Assembly (NCBI RefSeq): GCF_002156875.1
Contig: NZ_NCSY01000010.1
Span: 62,001 to 126,000, forward strand
Length of the DNA stretch: 64,000 nt
From: Bacillus sp. EAC
GTDB lineage: Bacteria; Bacillota; Bacilli; Bacillales; Bacillaceae_G
Reading direction: 5' to 3'
Within the stretch, counting starts at the first letter, position 1. Every line of letters starts with the position of its first letter. The translations under genes and the position numbers were made by a program. The notes beneath the pieces are model-generated. The model was not told the origin of the DNA. It ran no database searches and saw only the letters and a list, made by a program, of their open reading frames with translations. This document shows, one piece after another, positions 8,531 through 19,148 of the stretch.

Positions 8531-9766
8531 ATGAGATCAGTTGGTGTTGTCGTTGAATATAACCCACTTCACAATGGACATGTTTTTCATTTAACTCAAT
8601 CGAAAGAAAAAACAAAAGCAGATGTTGTTATTGCAGTAATGAGTGGTCAATTTCTACAAAGAGGCGAACCCGCAGTTGTTCCGAAACATATTAGAGCAAA
8701 ATTAGCATTACAAGCAGGCGCTGATCTCGTGATCGAGCTCCCATATAGTTACTCCACCCAGCACGCAACACTTTTTGCAAAGGGTGCTATTTCGATTTTA
8801 GACTCTTTAAACTGTGATGCAGTTTGTTTTGGGAGTGAAGAAGGAAAGATTGAAACCTTTTTCGAACTAATAAAAAACAAGAAACAGCATACCTCCTCTA
8901 TTAATGCGAGTATTCGCTCATTTCTTTCAGAAGGAATGAGTTATCCTTCAGCATATAGTATAGCTTTACAACGAAATATCGAAACTTCTAATTTAGATGT
9001 TTCATTACCAAATAACATATTGGGCATCCATTATTTAGAGGCAATCGAACATTTTAATAGTAAAATGGAAGGAACTACTATTAAACGAATTGCAGCAAAC
9101 TATCATGATGAAGAAGCAACTCATCAAAGTATTGCAAGTGCGACTGCCATTCGAAAATTACTTAAGGAAGAAAACAATTCAATATCAGATTTCGTTCCTT
9201 CCTTCACAAAAACAACTATTGAAGAATATATCAATGAATTTGAAATATTGCACTCCTGGAACGAGTATTTACCCTTTTTGAAATACAAATTAACTACAAG
9301 TAACTTTCATGAGCTTGAGAAGATATATGAAGCAGTAGAAGGTTTAGAAAGAAGAATATTTTATTCCATTTTAAAATGTTCGAACTTTGAAGATTTAATG
9401 ACATTAATTAAAACAAAAAGATATACATGGACACGTATTCAAAGATTATTGACACATATATTAACGAATACAACAAAAAATGAAATGTTATCAATTTTGG
9501 AAAAAGATCGCGTTCCATATATACGTTTACTCGGCATGTCCAAAAAAGGTAAAGCTTATTTAAATATCAATAAAAAGTCGATTGATATACCAATCTACAC
9601 AACGATTAATCAAGACAATATAAATCACTTAAGAACTGATTTAAAAGCAACTCATGCTTATGCATCTGTTTTACCACTTAAATCACAGCAACAGCTAATT
9701 AATTCAGAGTATGCTCTTTACCCAATCATTTTTAATGAGGATGAGAATGAATTTATTCGAGGTTAA
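8531..9766 (+). CDS. tmcAL: tRNA(Met) cytidine acetate ligase TmcAL
   Basis: Makes N4-acetylcytidine at the wobble base of elongator tRNA-Met using acetate and ATP (ylbM in B. subtilis). It is a nucleotidyltransferase-like enzyme: the N-terminal MRSVGVVVEYNPLHNGHVFH carries the HxGH motif at residues 14-17, and SGQFLQRGEPAV follows. Start ATG 8531 lies six bases behind TTGGAGGTG, giving 411 residues; the open frame extends six codons further upstream through that site. It is monocistronic, convergent with ylbL, with a strong shared terminator. Confidence 0.95.
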   Translation: MRSVGVVVEYNPLHNGHVFHLTQSKEKTKADVVIAVMSGQFLQRGEPAVVPKHIRAKLALQAGADLVIELPYSYSTQHATLFAKGAISILDSLNCDAVCFGSEEGKIETFFELIKNKKQHTSSINASIRSFLSEGMSYPSAYSIALQRNIETSNLDVSLPNNILGIHYLEAIEHFNSKMEGTTIKRIAANYHDEEATHQSIASATAIRKLLKEENNSISDFVPSFTKTTIEEYINEFEILHSWNEYLPFLKYKLTTSNFHELEKIYEAVEGLERRIFYSILKCSNFEDLMTLIKTKRYTWTRIQRLLTHILTNTTKNEMLSILEKDRVPYIRLLGMSKKGKAYLNINKKSIDIPIYTTINQDNINHLRTDLKATHAYASVLPLKSQQQLINSEYALYPIIFNEDENEFIRG

Positions 9767-9768
9767 AT

Positions 9769-9824
9769 AAAAAACTGTTTATGATTAATCACTTTAACAT
9801 GATTACATAGACAGTTTTTTTATT
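9769..9824. terminator. Bidirectional terminator between tmcAL and ylbL
   Basis: Long stem: AAAACTGTTTATG pairs with CATAGACAGTTTT (one G-U), extended inward by TAATCA / TGATTA. It has A-rich left and T-rich right flanks and fills the whole gap between the convergent stops. Confidence 0.88.
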
Positions 9825-10839
9825 ATTTTAATTTTTCCAAGTAAGCTATAGCTTGATGATAGCTGTTAATTGGAATAACTTTTATTTTTAGATGATGTGC
9901 TCTCGCACTTTTTACAGCCTCGTTATAGTTGGAATCTTTCTTACCGTTTTCATAAGGTGCAAAGAAAATTTCTGCGCCAGATTTAGAAGCAGCAACTATT
10001 TTTTGTGAAATCCCGCCGATTGGACCTACCATTCCTTTATTATCGATTGTTCCAGTACCAGCAATCTCATGCCCTTTTGCTAAGCTTTCTTTTTCTAGTT
10101 GATCATAAATCTCTAAAGCAAACATTAGGCCTGCAGATGGCCCTCCTATTTCCTCTGAATTGATCTTAACTTTAGGATTCGTACTTAATTTAATATTTTC
10201 AACAATTGAAACGCCTAAACCTGCACGATTTGGTTCATTTTGAAACGGTTTTGTTTTAATAGAAACATTTTTTGTTTTTCCATTTCGATTGATTTGAAGA
10301 TTAAATCGTGTTCCTGCTTTTGCGGAAGAAAGAATAGTTGTAAACTCTTTTGCAGAATCTACTTCCCTTTTGTTAATTTTCGTAATAACATCTCCCAATT
10401 TTAGTGCATCAAAGGCTGGCATACCTTTAATTATCGATACAATAATAATTCCATTTTTAGTCACCTGATAATGTTTTCCTGCTTGTTTGTAGGCATTTAT
10501 TATAGCAGCTTGTTTTGACTCTTCCATATAGCGCAGTTGACGAAACTGGTAATCTTCATTACTTTCGCCTTTAACCATTATTTCATCCGTTTTATATAGA
10601 TGATGATCTGAGTTAACCAACGTACCAATGTAAGAATAAATATTCGCTTTACTCATCGAAACAGTAGTCATCATAAATTCGCCTTTATCTTTATTTGCAC
10701 CTTCCACCTTTACATATGGTCTCAATGGCTCTGCTAACCCAGGCTTTGTTACATAATAAGGTAGTGGAATAAAAACTAATAGAACCAATATTATCCCGAA
10801 TACTAAAAGAACATTAAGTATTCTTATCCTTTTTTCCAC
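9823..10839 (-). CDS. ylbL: PDZ-domain Lon-like membrane protease YlbL (DdcP/SepM family)
   Basis: Membrane-anchored serine protease. One membrane segment at about residues 8-28 is followed by an extracellular region, a PDZ domain at about 128-195 (SIIKGMPAFDALKLGDVITKI) and a C-terminal Lon-type S16 domain. The Ser-Lys dyad is visible as IGGPSAGL (Ser235) and GGISQK (Lys280). In B. subtilis the homologue DdcP helps end the DNA-damage checkpoint by degrading the division inhibitor YneA; in streptococci SepM processes a peptide pheromone. Start codon 10839 lies inside the 3' end of ylbK (26-base overlap), indicating translational coupling. Confidence 0.93.
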   Translation of the reverse strand: MEKRIRILNVLLVFGIILVLLVFIPLPYYVTKPGLAEPLRPYVKVEGANKDKGEFMMTTVSMSKANIYSYIGTLVNSDHHLYKTDEIMVKGESNEDYQFRQLRYMEESKQAAIINAYKQAGKHYQVTKNGIIIVSIIKGMPAFDALKLGDVITKINKREVDSAKEFTTILSSAKAGTRFNLQINRNGKTKNVSIKTKPFQNEPNRAGLGVSIVENIKLSTNPKVKINSEEIGGPSAGLMFALEIYDQLEKESLAKGHEIAGTGTIDNKGMVGPIGGISQKIVAASKSGAEIFFAPYENGKKDSNYNEAVKSARAHHLKIKVIPINSYHQAIAYLEKLK

Positions 10840-11620
10840 TATTCTTCTCCTTCCATTCTTCTATCTGATCAAGAATCTCTGGAATAATTTCTTCCGTTGC
10901 TTCTTCACCAATTTGAATAATTTTCTCTAAGTCAGTAAAATTTCTCGAATTAAACTGTTCTAGCTTCGGTCTAATCATAATATTTGAAGCAATTTCTCTA
11001 TTTCTAACAAGTTCATGCTGCATAATTTCAATACTTTGCATAATGACATCGTAAATCGTTGAAACTTCCCCACTCACTTTAATTGGTGAAACGTCTACTC
11101 CAATAATAAAGTCCGCTCCCATTTCTTTTACTACTGAAACAGGAATTCGATCGATTACCCCGCCATCTACAAGTAATCTACCTTCCCACGGCTCAGGGAC
11201 AAATATTCCTGGAATTGAAATACTTCCTCTAACTGCAGTTGGAATATCACCTTCTAGAAATACGATTTTTTCTCCAGTTAACAAATCAGTTGCTATGATT
11301 GCAATTGGAATATCTAGTTCTTCAATTTTTTTACCAAATGATAGCACTTTTATTAATTCTTTTACTCGTTTCCCAGAAATCAATCCCATTTTAGGGACTA
11401 CGTAATCAAGATAAAACTTTGATTTAAACACTTTAGCTATGTTATACAATCTATCAATATTCGAACCTGCCCCATACAAAACAGCGATTAGTGATCCAAT
11501 ACTACTTCCTGCAATAAAGTGTATAGGTATATTATGCTTTTTTAACACAGAAATTACACCGATATGAGAAAAACCTCTTGCCCCACCTGAACCTAAAGCT
11601 AAACCAATTTTCGGTTCCAA
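10814..11620 (-). CDS. ylbK: Patatin-like phospholipase/esterase YlbK
   Basis: Patatin-family acyl hydrolase with a Ser-Asp dyad. The oxyanion-hole motif GSGGARG, the nucleophile elbow GSSIG and the DGG motif (LLVDGGVIDRIPV) are all intact. The start is uncertain: TTG 11620 has GGAGGGG six bases upstream, whereas an ATG five codons earlier (11635) overlaps that site, so the TTG is favoured (268 residues). The substrate is unknown; the family acts on membrane lipids. It overlaps ylbL and belongs to the same transcript. Confidence 0.92.
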   Translation of the reverse strand: MEPKIGLALGSGGARGFSHIGVISVLKKHNIPIHFIAGSSIGSLIAVLYGAGSNIDRLYNIAKVFKSKFYLDYVVPKMGLISGKRVKELIKVLSFGKKIEELDIPIAIIATDLLTGEKIVFLEGDIPTAVRGSISIPGIFVPEPWEGRLLVDGGVIDRIPVSVVKEMGADFIIGVDVSPIKVSGEVSTIYDVIMQSIEIMQHELVRNREIASNIMIRPKLEQFNSRNFTDLEKIIQIGEEATEEIIPEILDQIEEWKEKNSGKKDKNT

Positions 11621-11795
11621 GTATTTCCCCTCCATTTAAACTCATTGGTCTAAAACTGAAATCAACTAACGTATATTAAATGGTACAAGTATTTTAATTA
11701 ACCCTTATATGACTATCATATTTACGAATCACACTTCTTACGACAATTGTCATATTCAAAGATTAATTCCAATTATTTGTTGGAGGTTTATAGAT

Positions 11796-14094
<2,299 letters not shown>

Positions 14095-14220
14095 CATTAA
14101 CACCTTCTATTAAAATCAATTCTGAACATATCCTATCACAAAAAACGACAAACCAAAACATTTCTTTCCATATTCCTCTTCTCATGTATAAAATCATTCT
14201 CATTGGTTATAACTATTTTT

Positions 14221-14368
14221 AACAACATCTCAGTTGATGTTGTTGCCAACCGCGGAGAAGACTTACGTTTCCCCATAAGTTCTTCCTCCGGTTTCTCCTC
14301 TCCCTTTGCCTTCTTTTAAGTGAATTCACTTTAATAAGAGGGGCCCTGCAAATGCGGGGTTTTTTTTT
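14221..14368 (+). ncRNA. Candidate structured RNA between rsmD and the next gene (ylbH-element region)
   Basis: In the 365-base gap three consecutive structures are visible: a perfect stem AACAACATC / GATGTTGTT (14221-14244), an imperfect stem at 14249-14292 (GGAGAAGACTTA against TAAGTTCTTCCTCC), and CCCTGC-AAAT-GCGGGG followed by nine T (14344-14368), a classic terminator on the plus strand. This could be a plus-strand small RNA or a terminated leader of the gene at 14460. The Rfam ylbH leader, described upstream of ylbH in bacilli, would be read from the other strand. No convincing promoter was found on either strand. Confidence 0.45.
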
Positions 14369-14459
14369 ATTTCTTTATCCTGTAAAATAAATGAAGCATA
14401 ATCGTGGATACATATAAATTATGAATATAAAAACTTGAATGTTTTAAGGGGGATACATC

Positions 14460-14849
14460 ATGATACAACGCTTGATTGAAATTGGGGAAGGTTACTCTGA
14501 CCTTTATGAACTAATTGAGACGACAAAAGCTCAAAAAGATAGAGTTAAATTTTTACTTAAATTAACTTGTGAACTTAATGGTTCAAAATTCTGTTCTTTT
14601 GGGGTAATTTTAAATCCAACTTCTTTAGGTGAATTCCAACCAATATATTATTGTAGAGAGGGAATAACTTTAAAAGAAAATTCAGTAACTAAAAGAGAAG
14701 AACTTTTTGAAGAACTTGCTACAAATGTAAATAAAGAAATGGTTACATTACAAATTAGGCACTCTAGTTCCTTTCATGAAAAAGAACTTTTCCACCAATA
14801 TATTATAGGTATTTTAAGACTTAACCACTTAATTCCACCTATGAAATAA
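14460..14849 (+). CDS. Conserved small protein of unknown function (DUF7147-like)
   Basis: Protein of 129 residues starting MIQRLIEIGEGYSDLYELIE behind AAGGGGGA eight bases upstream. It has no membrane segment, signal peptide or catalytic motif that I recognise; mixed alpha/beta composition, with one Cys pair (CELNGSKFC) that is not an obvious metal site. A protein of this start and size beside ylbG is conserved in the B. cereus group, sometimes labelled as methylthioribose kinase without good reason, or as DUF7147 (from memory). It stands divergent from rsmD. The function is unknown. Confidence 0.75.
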   Translation: MIQRLIEIGEGYSDLYELIETTKAQKDRVKFLLKLTCELNGSKFCSFGVILNPTSLGEFQPIYYCREGITLKENSVTKREELFEELATNVNKEMVTLQIRHSSSFHEKELFHQYIIGILRLNHLIPPMK

Positions 14850-14929
14850 ATAGACGAAAATTGCAAATTAAAAAAGAAGTAACTTTTCTAAAAGTTATCG
14901 TTCATAAAAGGTTTTATAAAAAACTTTAA

Positions 14930-15070
14930 ATAAAGTAGATAATAAGAACTGTAGGTGGAAGAGACATTTGCAGGCGAGCCGAGGACTCTCATCTCCTGCC
15001 CCAGGGTAATCTAACTCCCAGGATTGGACAGCTACAATTCTCCATGTTTGACTTGCAACAAAGTTTACGA
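14930..15070. repeat. Family A repeat, opposite orientation
   Basis: Degraded copy in the gap before ylbG: GTAGGTGGAAGAG, then GCAGGCGAGCCGAGGACTCTCA, CTCCTGCCCCAGGG and ACTCCCAGGATTGGACAG. The GAGCCGAGGA core marks the reverse orientation relative to the 6.95-kb copy. No coding potential. Confidence 0.5.
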
Positions 15071-15110
15071 AATCCTATAAAAAGAAAATAAAAATGACAC
15101 ATTTAAACGA

Positions 15111-15184
15111 AAAACGATTGAACGGTTTTTTAATTTAGAAAAGTATCTACTTTCCTAAATTAAGATGTACCATTCAATCGTTTT
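15111..15184. terminator. Long inverted repeat acting as ylbG terminator
   Basis: Arms of about 35 bases (15111-15145 and 15148-15184) separated by two bases. Both arms share AAAACGATTGAA at the outside and TTAATTTAG-AAAGTA at the inside, with a small internal mismatch. The outer stem abuts the ylbG stop and is followed by TTTT on both strands. It is far longer than the other terminators here. Confidence 0.75.
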
Positions 15185-15456
15185 TAATCTACTTGATAAT
15201 CATATTCCTTCGCAAGATCAGGCTTTGCATTTTCAAATTCTGTTTTAATAAAAGGTTTATAAGATAAATCAATTCTTTTAACAAAATGAAATTTTTTCAA
15301 TCTTTCTATTGTTCGATCAATATCGTCCATGTTACAGTACAGGACAACATATTTCAAACGTTTAGAAACAAAATGGATATTTCCAAATTTTCGTAACATT
15401 TTTGCTTGCTTTAATGACTGTAAATAAATAATAATACCTTGTCTTTGCACGAACAT
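15184..15456 (-). CDS. ylbG: YlbG family protein (DUF2129)
   Basis: Small cytosolic protein of 90 residues conserved in Firmicutes; it has a ferredoxin-like look, with [24 protein letters not shown] and [25 protein letters not shown], both typical of the family. The function is unknown. The start ATG 15456 follows AAGGAGAAG by 3-4 bases. It occurs next to ylbF in B. subtilis, as here apart from one inserted convergent gene. Confidence 0.92.
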   Translation of the reverse strand: MFVQRQGIIIYLQSLKQAKMLRKFGNIHFVSKRLKYVVLYCNMDDIDRTIERLKKFHFVKRIDLSYKPFIKTEFENAKPDLAKEYDYQVD

Positions 15457-15556
15457 AGCCTTCTCCTTTAAAAATCCGATAAAAATAGCATATCATATCC
15501 CAATTTTCTTTTGCAATGAAACTTTACTAATTAGTTCATTGAAAGAGGTGTTAAAT

Positions 15557-15874
15557 ATGTTAGATGAAATATGGGAAAATTTTTTAATTTGTTTAACTAC
15601 AAATGAAAAACTAATCCTATGTACAAATAAATTAATTTGTGGTGTGAACTTTTTATACGTTCTTCCAAAACAACAAATGAATGAGGAAACTGTCAAAAAC
15701 ATAATTACTACTTGTTCTAAACAATTTACTCAAACATTTACTCTTAACTATCGTATAGAATTCGTCCGTATTGATCAGGAGCAATTAATTTTTAGACATC
15801 GATTTTATGTTCCAAATAAAAAAATGTTTTGTTGTGGGAATGAATGTGTAGATTGTACACGATTTCGAAAATAA
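15557..15874 (+). CDS. Unrecognised small protein with Cys-rich C-terminal tail
   Basis: Product of 105 residues from ATG 15557 with AGAGGTG six bases upstream; a longer frame from 15539 overlaps this site. There is no signal peptide or membrane helix. The last 20 residues read KKMFCCGNECVDCTRFRK, four Cys in a CC-x3-C-x2-C spacing that suggests a metal or Fe-S site, with further single Cys at about 19, 29 and 34 and one in TTCSKQ. It lies between ylbG and ylbF on the opposite strand. I do not recognise the family. Confidence 0.7.
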   Translation: MLDEIWENFLICLTTNEKLILCTNKLICGVNFLYVLPKQQMNEETVKNIITTCSKQFTQTFTLNYRIEFVRIDQEQLIFRHRFYVPNKKMFCCGNECVDCTRFRK

Positions 15875-15884
15875 TGTATCGATT

Positions 15885-15924
15885 TAAAAGAAGGCTCACT
15901 ATTAATAATTAATAAATGAGCCAT
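15885..15924 (-). terminator. Terminator of ylbF
   Basis: Minus-strand stem GGCTCA / TGAGCC with an AT-rich inner stem (TTATTAAT / ATTAATAG) and a TTCTTTT tail. It lies between the convergent ylbF and the 15557 gene and could act for both. Confidence 0.7.
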
Positions 15925-15941
15925 ACTTAATCTAACTTATA

Positions 15942-16397
15942 TTACTTTGTTTTACATCCACACTTACCGCCGGTTCCACAACCACCAGTACTACATCCTC
16001 CGCCTGAATTAACAAAAAATGGATTACCGGCAGGAACTTTCACTGAAGGTGAAACAGCTTGAGCAATTAAGTAACTAGTTTCATCCAATAGCAACTGAAT
16101 TGCATCTTCCGCTTGTTTAAACGCTGCAATTGTATTATTTAATTGCAATTCTCTCTTCACTTCACTCATATTTTTACGAATTTCTTTATAATCCGGATGA
16201 TACTTTCCAAAGCGTTGTACATCTTCGTATAAATCTTTCGTTTTCGCAAAGCGGTTTATGATATCTTGTGCGGTCTTGTCATTATTTAAAGCGATATATG
16301 AAGCTCTATACTGATCTGCAACATCAGATTGTACGATCATAGAAGCTATTTCTTCTGATACTGACATAAGTTGCAAGGTTTCAATTGTTGCATACAT
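15942..16397 (-). CDS. ylbF: RicF (YlbF), RNA-maturation complex subunit
   Basis: Subunit of the RicA-RicF-RicT (YmcA-YlbF-YaaT) complex, which carries Fe-S clusters and assists RNase Y-dependent mRNA maturation; it affects competence, biofilm and sporulation in B. subtilis. The 151 residues comprise an alpha-helical YlbF/YmcA domain (about 10-115) and a Gly/Cys-rich tail ending CSTGGCGTGGKCGCKTK, with four Cys for cluster binding. The start ATG 16397 has GGAGGTGTG upstream. An extended -10 TGGTATAGT lies at about 16420-16428. It is convergent with the Cys-tailed gene at 15557. Confidence 0.95.
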   Translation of the reverse strand: MYATIETLQLMSVSEEIASMIVQSDVADQYRASYIALNNDKTAQDIINRFAKTKDLYEDVQRFGKYHPDYKEIRKNMSEVKRELQLNNTIAAFKQAEDAIQLLLDETSYLIAQAVSPSVKVPAGNPFFVNSGGGCSTGGCGTGGKCGCKTK

Positions 16398-16462
16398 TTC
16401 CTCACACCTCCAAGAATAAACTATACCATAAATAATTCGTAAAATAAAAGAACTAGTCCTAG

Positions 16463-17032
16463 TTATTTTATATGGTCCGAAATATTAAATGCATTTATTT
16501 TCCATTTCCCATCAATCAATTCTATATAATTAGCACATGCGTTATTTAAGCTTGTACGAAAATTTACTTTATTAGGAGCAATTCGGTGAAGGATCGCTTT
16601 AATTGTGTGTGAATGTGCCACTATTATAATTCTTTTCCCATCATGATTTAGAGCTATTTCTTCTAAAGCATGGAATGCTCGCTCCATCAATTGATTGCTC
16701 GTTTCCATTCCTATTATATCATCATTATAAATACGTTCACGAACATCAGATATTGGCTTTCCACTTGCCTCTCCAAATTCCCTTTCAATGAAACCTTCAT
16801 CTTCTATTATCGTATCTATTTTAGAAAATTCGGCAATTGCCTTTGCCGTTTCCTTTGCTCTTACTAAAGGACTCGATATGATTGCATCCCATTTTTCAGC
16901 ACTTAAAAAATGCGCACTATCTTTAGCTTGCCTTTTACCTAAATCATTTAAAGGAATATCTTCTCGACCTTGAATTATATTATTAAAGTTCCAATCAGTT
17001 TGTCCATGTCTGACTAAACAAATTTCTGTCAT
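16463..17032 (-). CDS. Histidine phosphatase family protein (PhoE/GpmB-like)
   Basis: Phosphohydrolase of the phosphoglycerate-mutase superfamily, 189 residues. The phospho-accepting histidine lies in LVRHGQTDWN (His9) and the second in IIIVAHSHT (His140); SSPLVRAKETA provides the conserved Arg. Length and the broad-specificity PhoE pattern suggest a phosphatase rather than a glycolytic mutase. The substrate is unknown. It stands alone between ylbF and ylbE with short gaps on both sides; GAAAGGAG precedes the start. Confidence 0.9.
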   Translation of the reverse strand: MTEICLVRHGQTDWNFNNIIQGREDIPLNDLGKRQAKDSAHFLSAEKWDAIISSPLVRAKETAKAIAEFSKIDTIIEDEGFIEREFGEASGKPISDVRERIYNDDIIGMETSNQLMERAFHALEEIALNHDGKRIIIVAHSHTIKAILHRIAPNKVNFRTSLNNACANYIELIDGKWKINAFNISDHIK

Positions 17033-17100
17033 AACTTTTTGCTCCTTTCGAAACTTTGCTATTACTATTGTAGCAAAAAGATATGACAGATTGAACTCTA

Positions 17101-17403
17101 TTACTCAGTTTCATTTTTATTTGACTCATCTTTTGTTTCAGTATTCGTCTCATCACTACTTTGACCTTGTTGTTCCTTTAAAACTTGAAACATATCGATC
17201 ATAAATGACGCCATTTGAACTTGATTTTGCAATTTATCTACCCGTTGAGGAATGGTTTTGCCAAAAAATTCAAGAGAAGCCAGTCTGAATTCATCTAATT
17301 TTTCTGGGTATCGAGTAAGTTTACGATACCACTTCGGCTGTTGTCTTATAAATTTTAAATAATCTTCTTCGCTCTGAATAAAGTCTAATACGTCTTTTCT
17401 CAT
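17101..17403 (-). CDS. ylbE: YlbE-like protein
   Basis: Protein of 100 residues. The first 80 match the YlbE pattern: MRKDVLDFIQSEEDYLKFIRQQPKWYRKLTR, then KTIPQRVDKLQNQVQMASFMIDMFQVL. The last 25 residues are a polar, acidic Ser/Thr/Glu tail. The function is unknown. Its start lies 4 bases after the ylbD stop, so the two are cotranscribed; ylbD encodes a spore-coat protein, so YlbE may also be made in sporulation (inference). Confidence 0.88.
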   Translation of the reverse strand: MRKDVLDFIQSEEDYLKFIRQQPKWYRKLTRYPEKLDEFRLASLEFFGKTIPQRVDKLQNQVQMASFMIDMFQVLKEQQGQSSDETNTETKDESNKNETE

Positions 17404-17407
17404 AAAC

Positions 17408-17815
17408 TTAATCCTGTCTAAAGTTAAATGGTTGTGACGTCTCTTTTTGTTCGCGTTGACTAGATGTAGCTGGAGATTTAAATTGTGAAATTAATTGTTG
17501 AATATTATTTAATGTAGAATTCACATTTGATAAATGATCTTGAATTTGATCAGGATCTAGATTCTTTACAAATGACATCATTTTACCAACATAGCCTTCT
17601 TCATTTTGTTTATTCTCGGCTTTTTTAGAACTAGTGGTACCACTTCCCGTTCTAAACTCATCCCACACATCACTTTCTTCACCGTATAAATACCATTCTT
17701 CGAAATATTGTTGCCATGTTTTCTTCCCATTCTTTACTGCTTCTCGTAATTTTGGGTGATCTTTGACAAATTGCCTAAATTGTTCGATTGATGGACGGTT
17801 ATTTTCATTTCTCAT
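17408..17815 (-). CDS. ylbD: Spore-coat protein YlbD
   Basis: Coat-associated protein of sporulating bacilli, 135 residues from ATG 17815 (TTGGAGTGA upstream); the open frame extends eight codons further without a site. Features: IEQFRQFVKDHPKLREAVKNG, the WQQYFEEWYLYGEE motif and a C-terminal half with MMSFVKNLDPDQIQDHLSNV, followed by a disordered Ser/Gln tail. It is the first gene of the ylbD-ylbE pair. Confidence 0.9.
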   Translation of the reverse strand: MRNENNRPSIEQFRQFVKDHPKLREAVKNGKKTWQQYFEEWYLYGEESDVWDEFRTGSGTTSSKKAENKQNEEGYVGKMMSFVKNLDPDQIQDHLSNVNSTLNNIQQLISQFKSPATSSQREQKETSQPFNFRQD

Positions 17816-17885
17816 ACATCTCACTCCAATTAAAAGCATTTACTACAAAAATATGTATTGAGAATATTTTGGTGCATGTATGGAA

Positions 17886-17922
17886 ATAAAAAAAACAAGC
17901 ACATAACTTTTGTTATGGCTTG
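17886..17922 (-). terminator. Terminator of ylbC
   Basis: Minus-strand stem CAAGCCATAAC / GTTATGTGCTTG with loop AAAA and a following run of eight T (A-run at 17887-17894). It starts about 10 bases after the ylbC stop. Confidence 0.85.
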
Positions 17923-17930
17923 ATTTTAAT

Positions 17931-18974
17931 TTATTTTATAAAATTTTGTGTGTAATACTTGTTAAAGGCACCTACACCAAGTGAAGTATAATCCTTTTTG
18001 TACATATTTACCCGATGGCCTTTACTATTAATCCATCCATAGACAGATGCAATACCATCTACATAGTTTGCTGAAATATTTTCACCTGCTAAACGATAAG
18101 ATACTTCAGCGTCATTTAACCGATCAGCTAAACTTCCATATTTTTTTGAATTATGGTCAAAATACTTATTTTCAACCATATCTTTACTATGTCCTAAGGC
18201 GACTTTTGCTGCTTCACTATTCCATTTTAAAGTAGATAAATTCATTCTACTTCGATAAACATTTGTTAAATTAAAAATTTCTCTTTCTTCTTCTTTATCA
18301 ACTGTTAGTTGCTTAGATTCATCTAAATTCTTCGCGCTTAGTAATTTGCCACTATAGACTAATTCATATGGTCTTTGCTTTATTAGAGTTTCTGGAGAGA
18401 TAAAACGAACTCCTAATAAACTACCTGTAAAACGGTCAAAATAAAGTTGAGCAAAACTATTATTAATCGTTACAAGTGGTCGTTCATGTAAATCTGTTGT
18501 CGATAATTTAAACGTATATTGATTATTTAAGATAGAAAATGCAACTTGTTCATGTAAACTAACATTATCCATTGATTCTTCATAGTGACTTCCAATCATA
18601 AATGGAGAAACGTCAATTTTATTCCCAGCAACAAATAGCGTTTCCACTTTACCATTTAGGACACCAAATTGGATATATTTTGAAGGATCTTTATCGTAAA
18701 CTAACCAGTCATAATCATATTGAGAAGGAACTTTTCTTGTCGGCTTTCCAAAAACTTGCAAAATTTGCTTCTCACTTTTCCCGATATATTGTGACACTGA
18801 GTTTTTCGCACTATATGTATCTGCATGTTCAATCATCGGCAAATTCACTTGATTTACTCTTTGAAGATGTTTCACAGCCGACATATTTGCAATCCAATCT
18901 TTAAAGAGTGGACTGAACATAAACACAGTAATAAAGCTTATTGTAAAAAAGAAAAGTTTTAAAAGCTTTTCCAA
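17931..18974 (-). CDS. ylbC: CAP/SCP-domain exported protein YlbC
   Basis: Exported protein of 347 residues. An N-terminal signal or anchor (KLLKLFFFTISFITVFMFS, about 4-22) is followed by a CAP-associated N-terminal domain (about 60-200: GKSEKQILQVFGKPTRKV). The C-terminal CAP/SCP-like domain (about 230-347) contains ALGHSKDMVENKYFDH and GWINSKGHRVNM, the conserved His/Glu cavity residues. The biochemical role is unknown; related CAP proteins occur in spore and cell-wall proteins of bacilli. It lies upstream of ylbD and divergent from ylbA. Confidence 0.92.
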   Translation of the reverse strand: MEKLLKLFFFTISFITVFMFSPLFKDWIANMSAVKHLQRVNQVNLPMIEHADTYSAKNSVSQYIGKSEKQILQVFGKPTRKVPSQYDYDWLVYDKDPSKYIQFGVLNGKVETLFVAGNKIDVSPFMIGSHYEESMDNVSLHEQVAFSILNNQYTFKLSTTDLHERPLVTINNSFAQLYFDRFTGSLLGVRFISPETLIKQRPYELVYSGKLLSAKNLDESKQLTVDKEEEREIFNLTNVYRSRMNLSTLKWNSEAAKVALGHSKDMVENKYFDHNSKKYGSLADRLNDAEVSYRLAGENISANYVDGIASVYGWINSKGHRVNMYKKDYTSLGVGAFNKYYTQNFIK

Positions 18975-19148
18975 TATTTCTCTTCCCTTCCAGGTGAATA
19001 AATTCGTTATATATTCATTGTAGCCAAATTATTCAAAAAAATATATAAATTAGTTAAAATACATTTATCAGCTTTTCATTGCTAATTATTGTCATTGATA
19101 ATATTATATTAGTAGGGATTTTTTCTAAGTAATTTAGGGGGTAATAAC

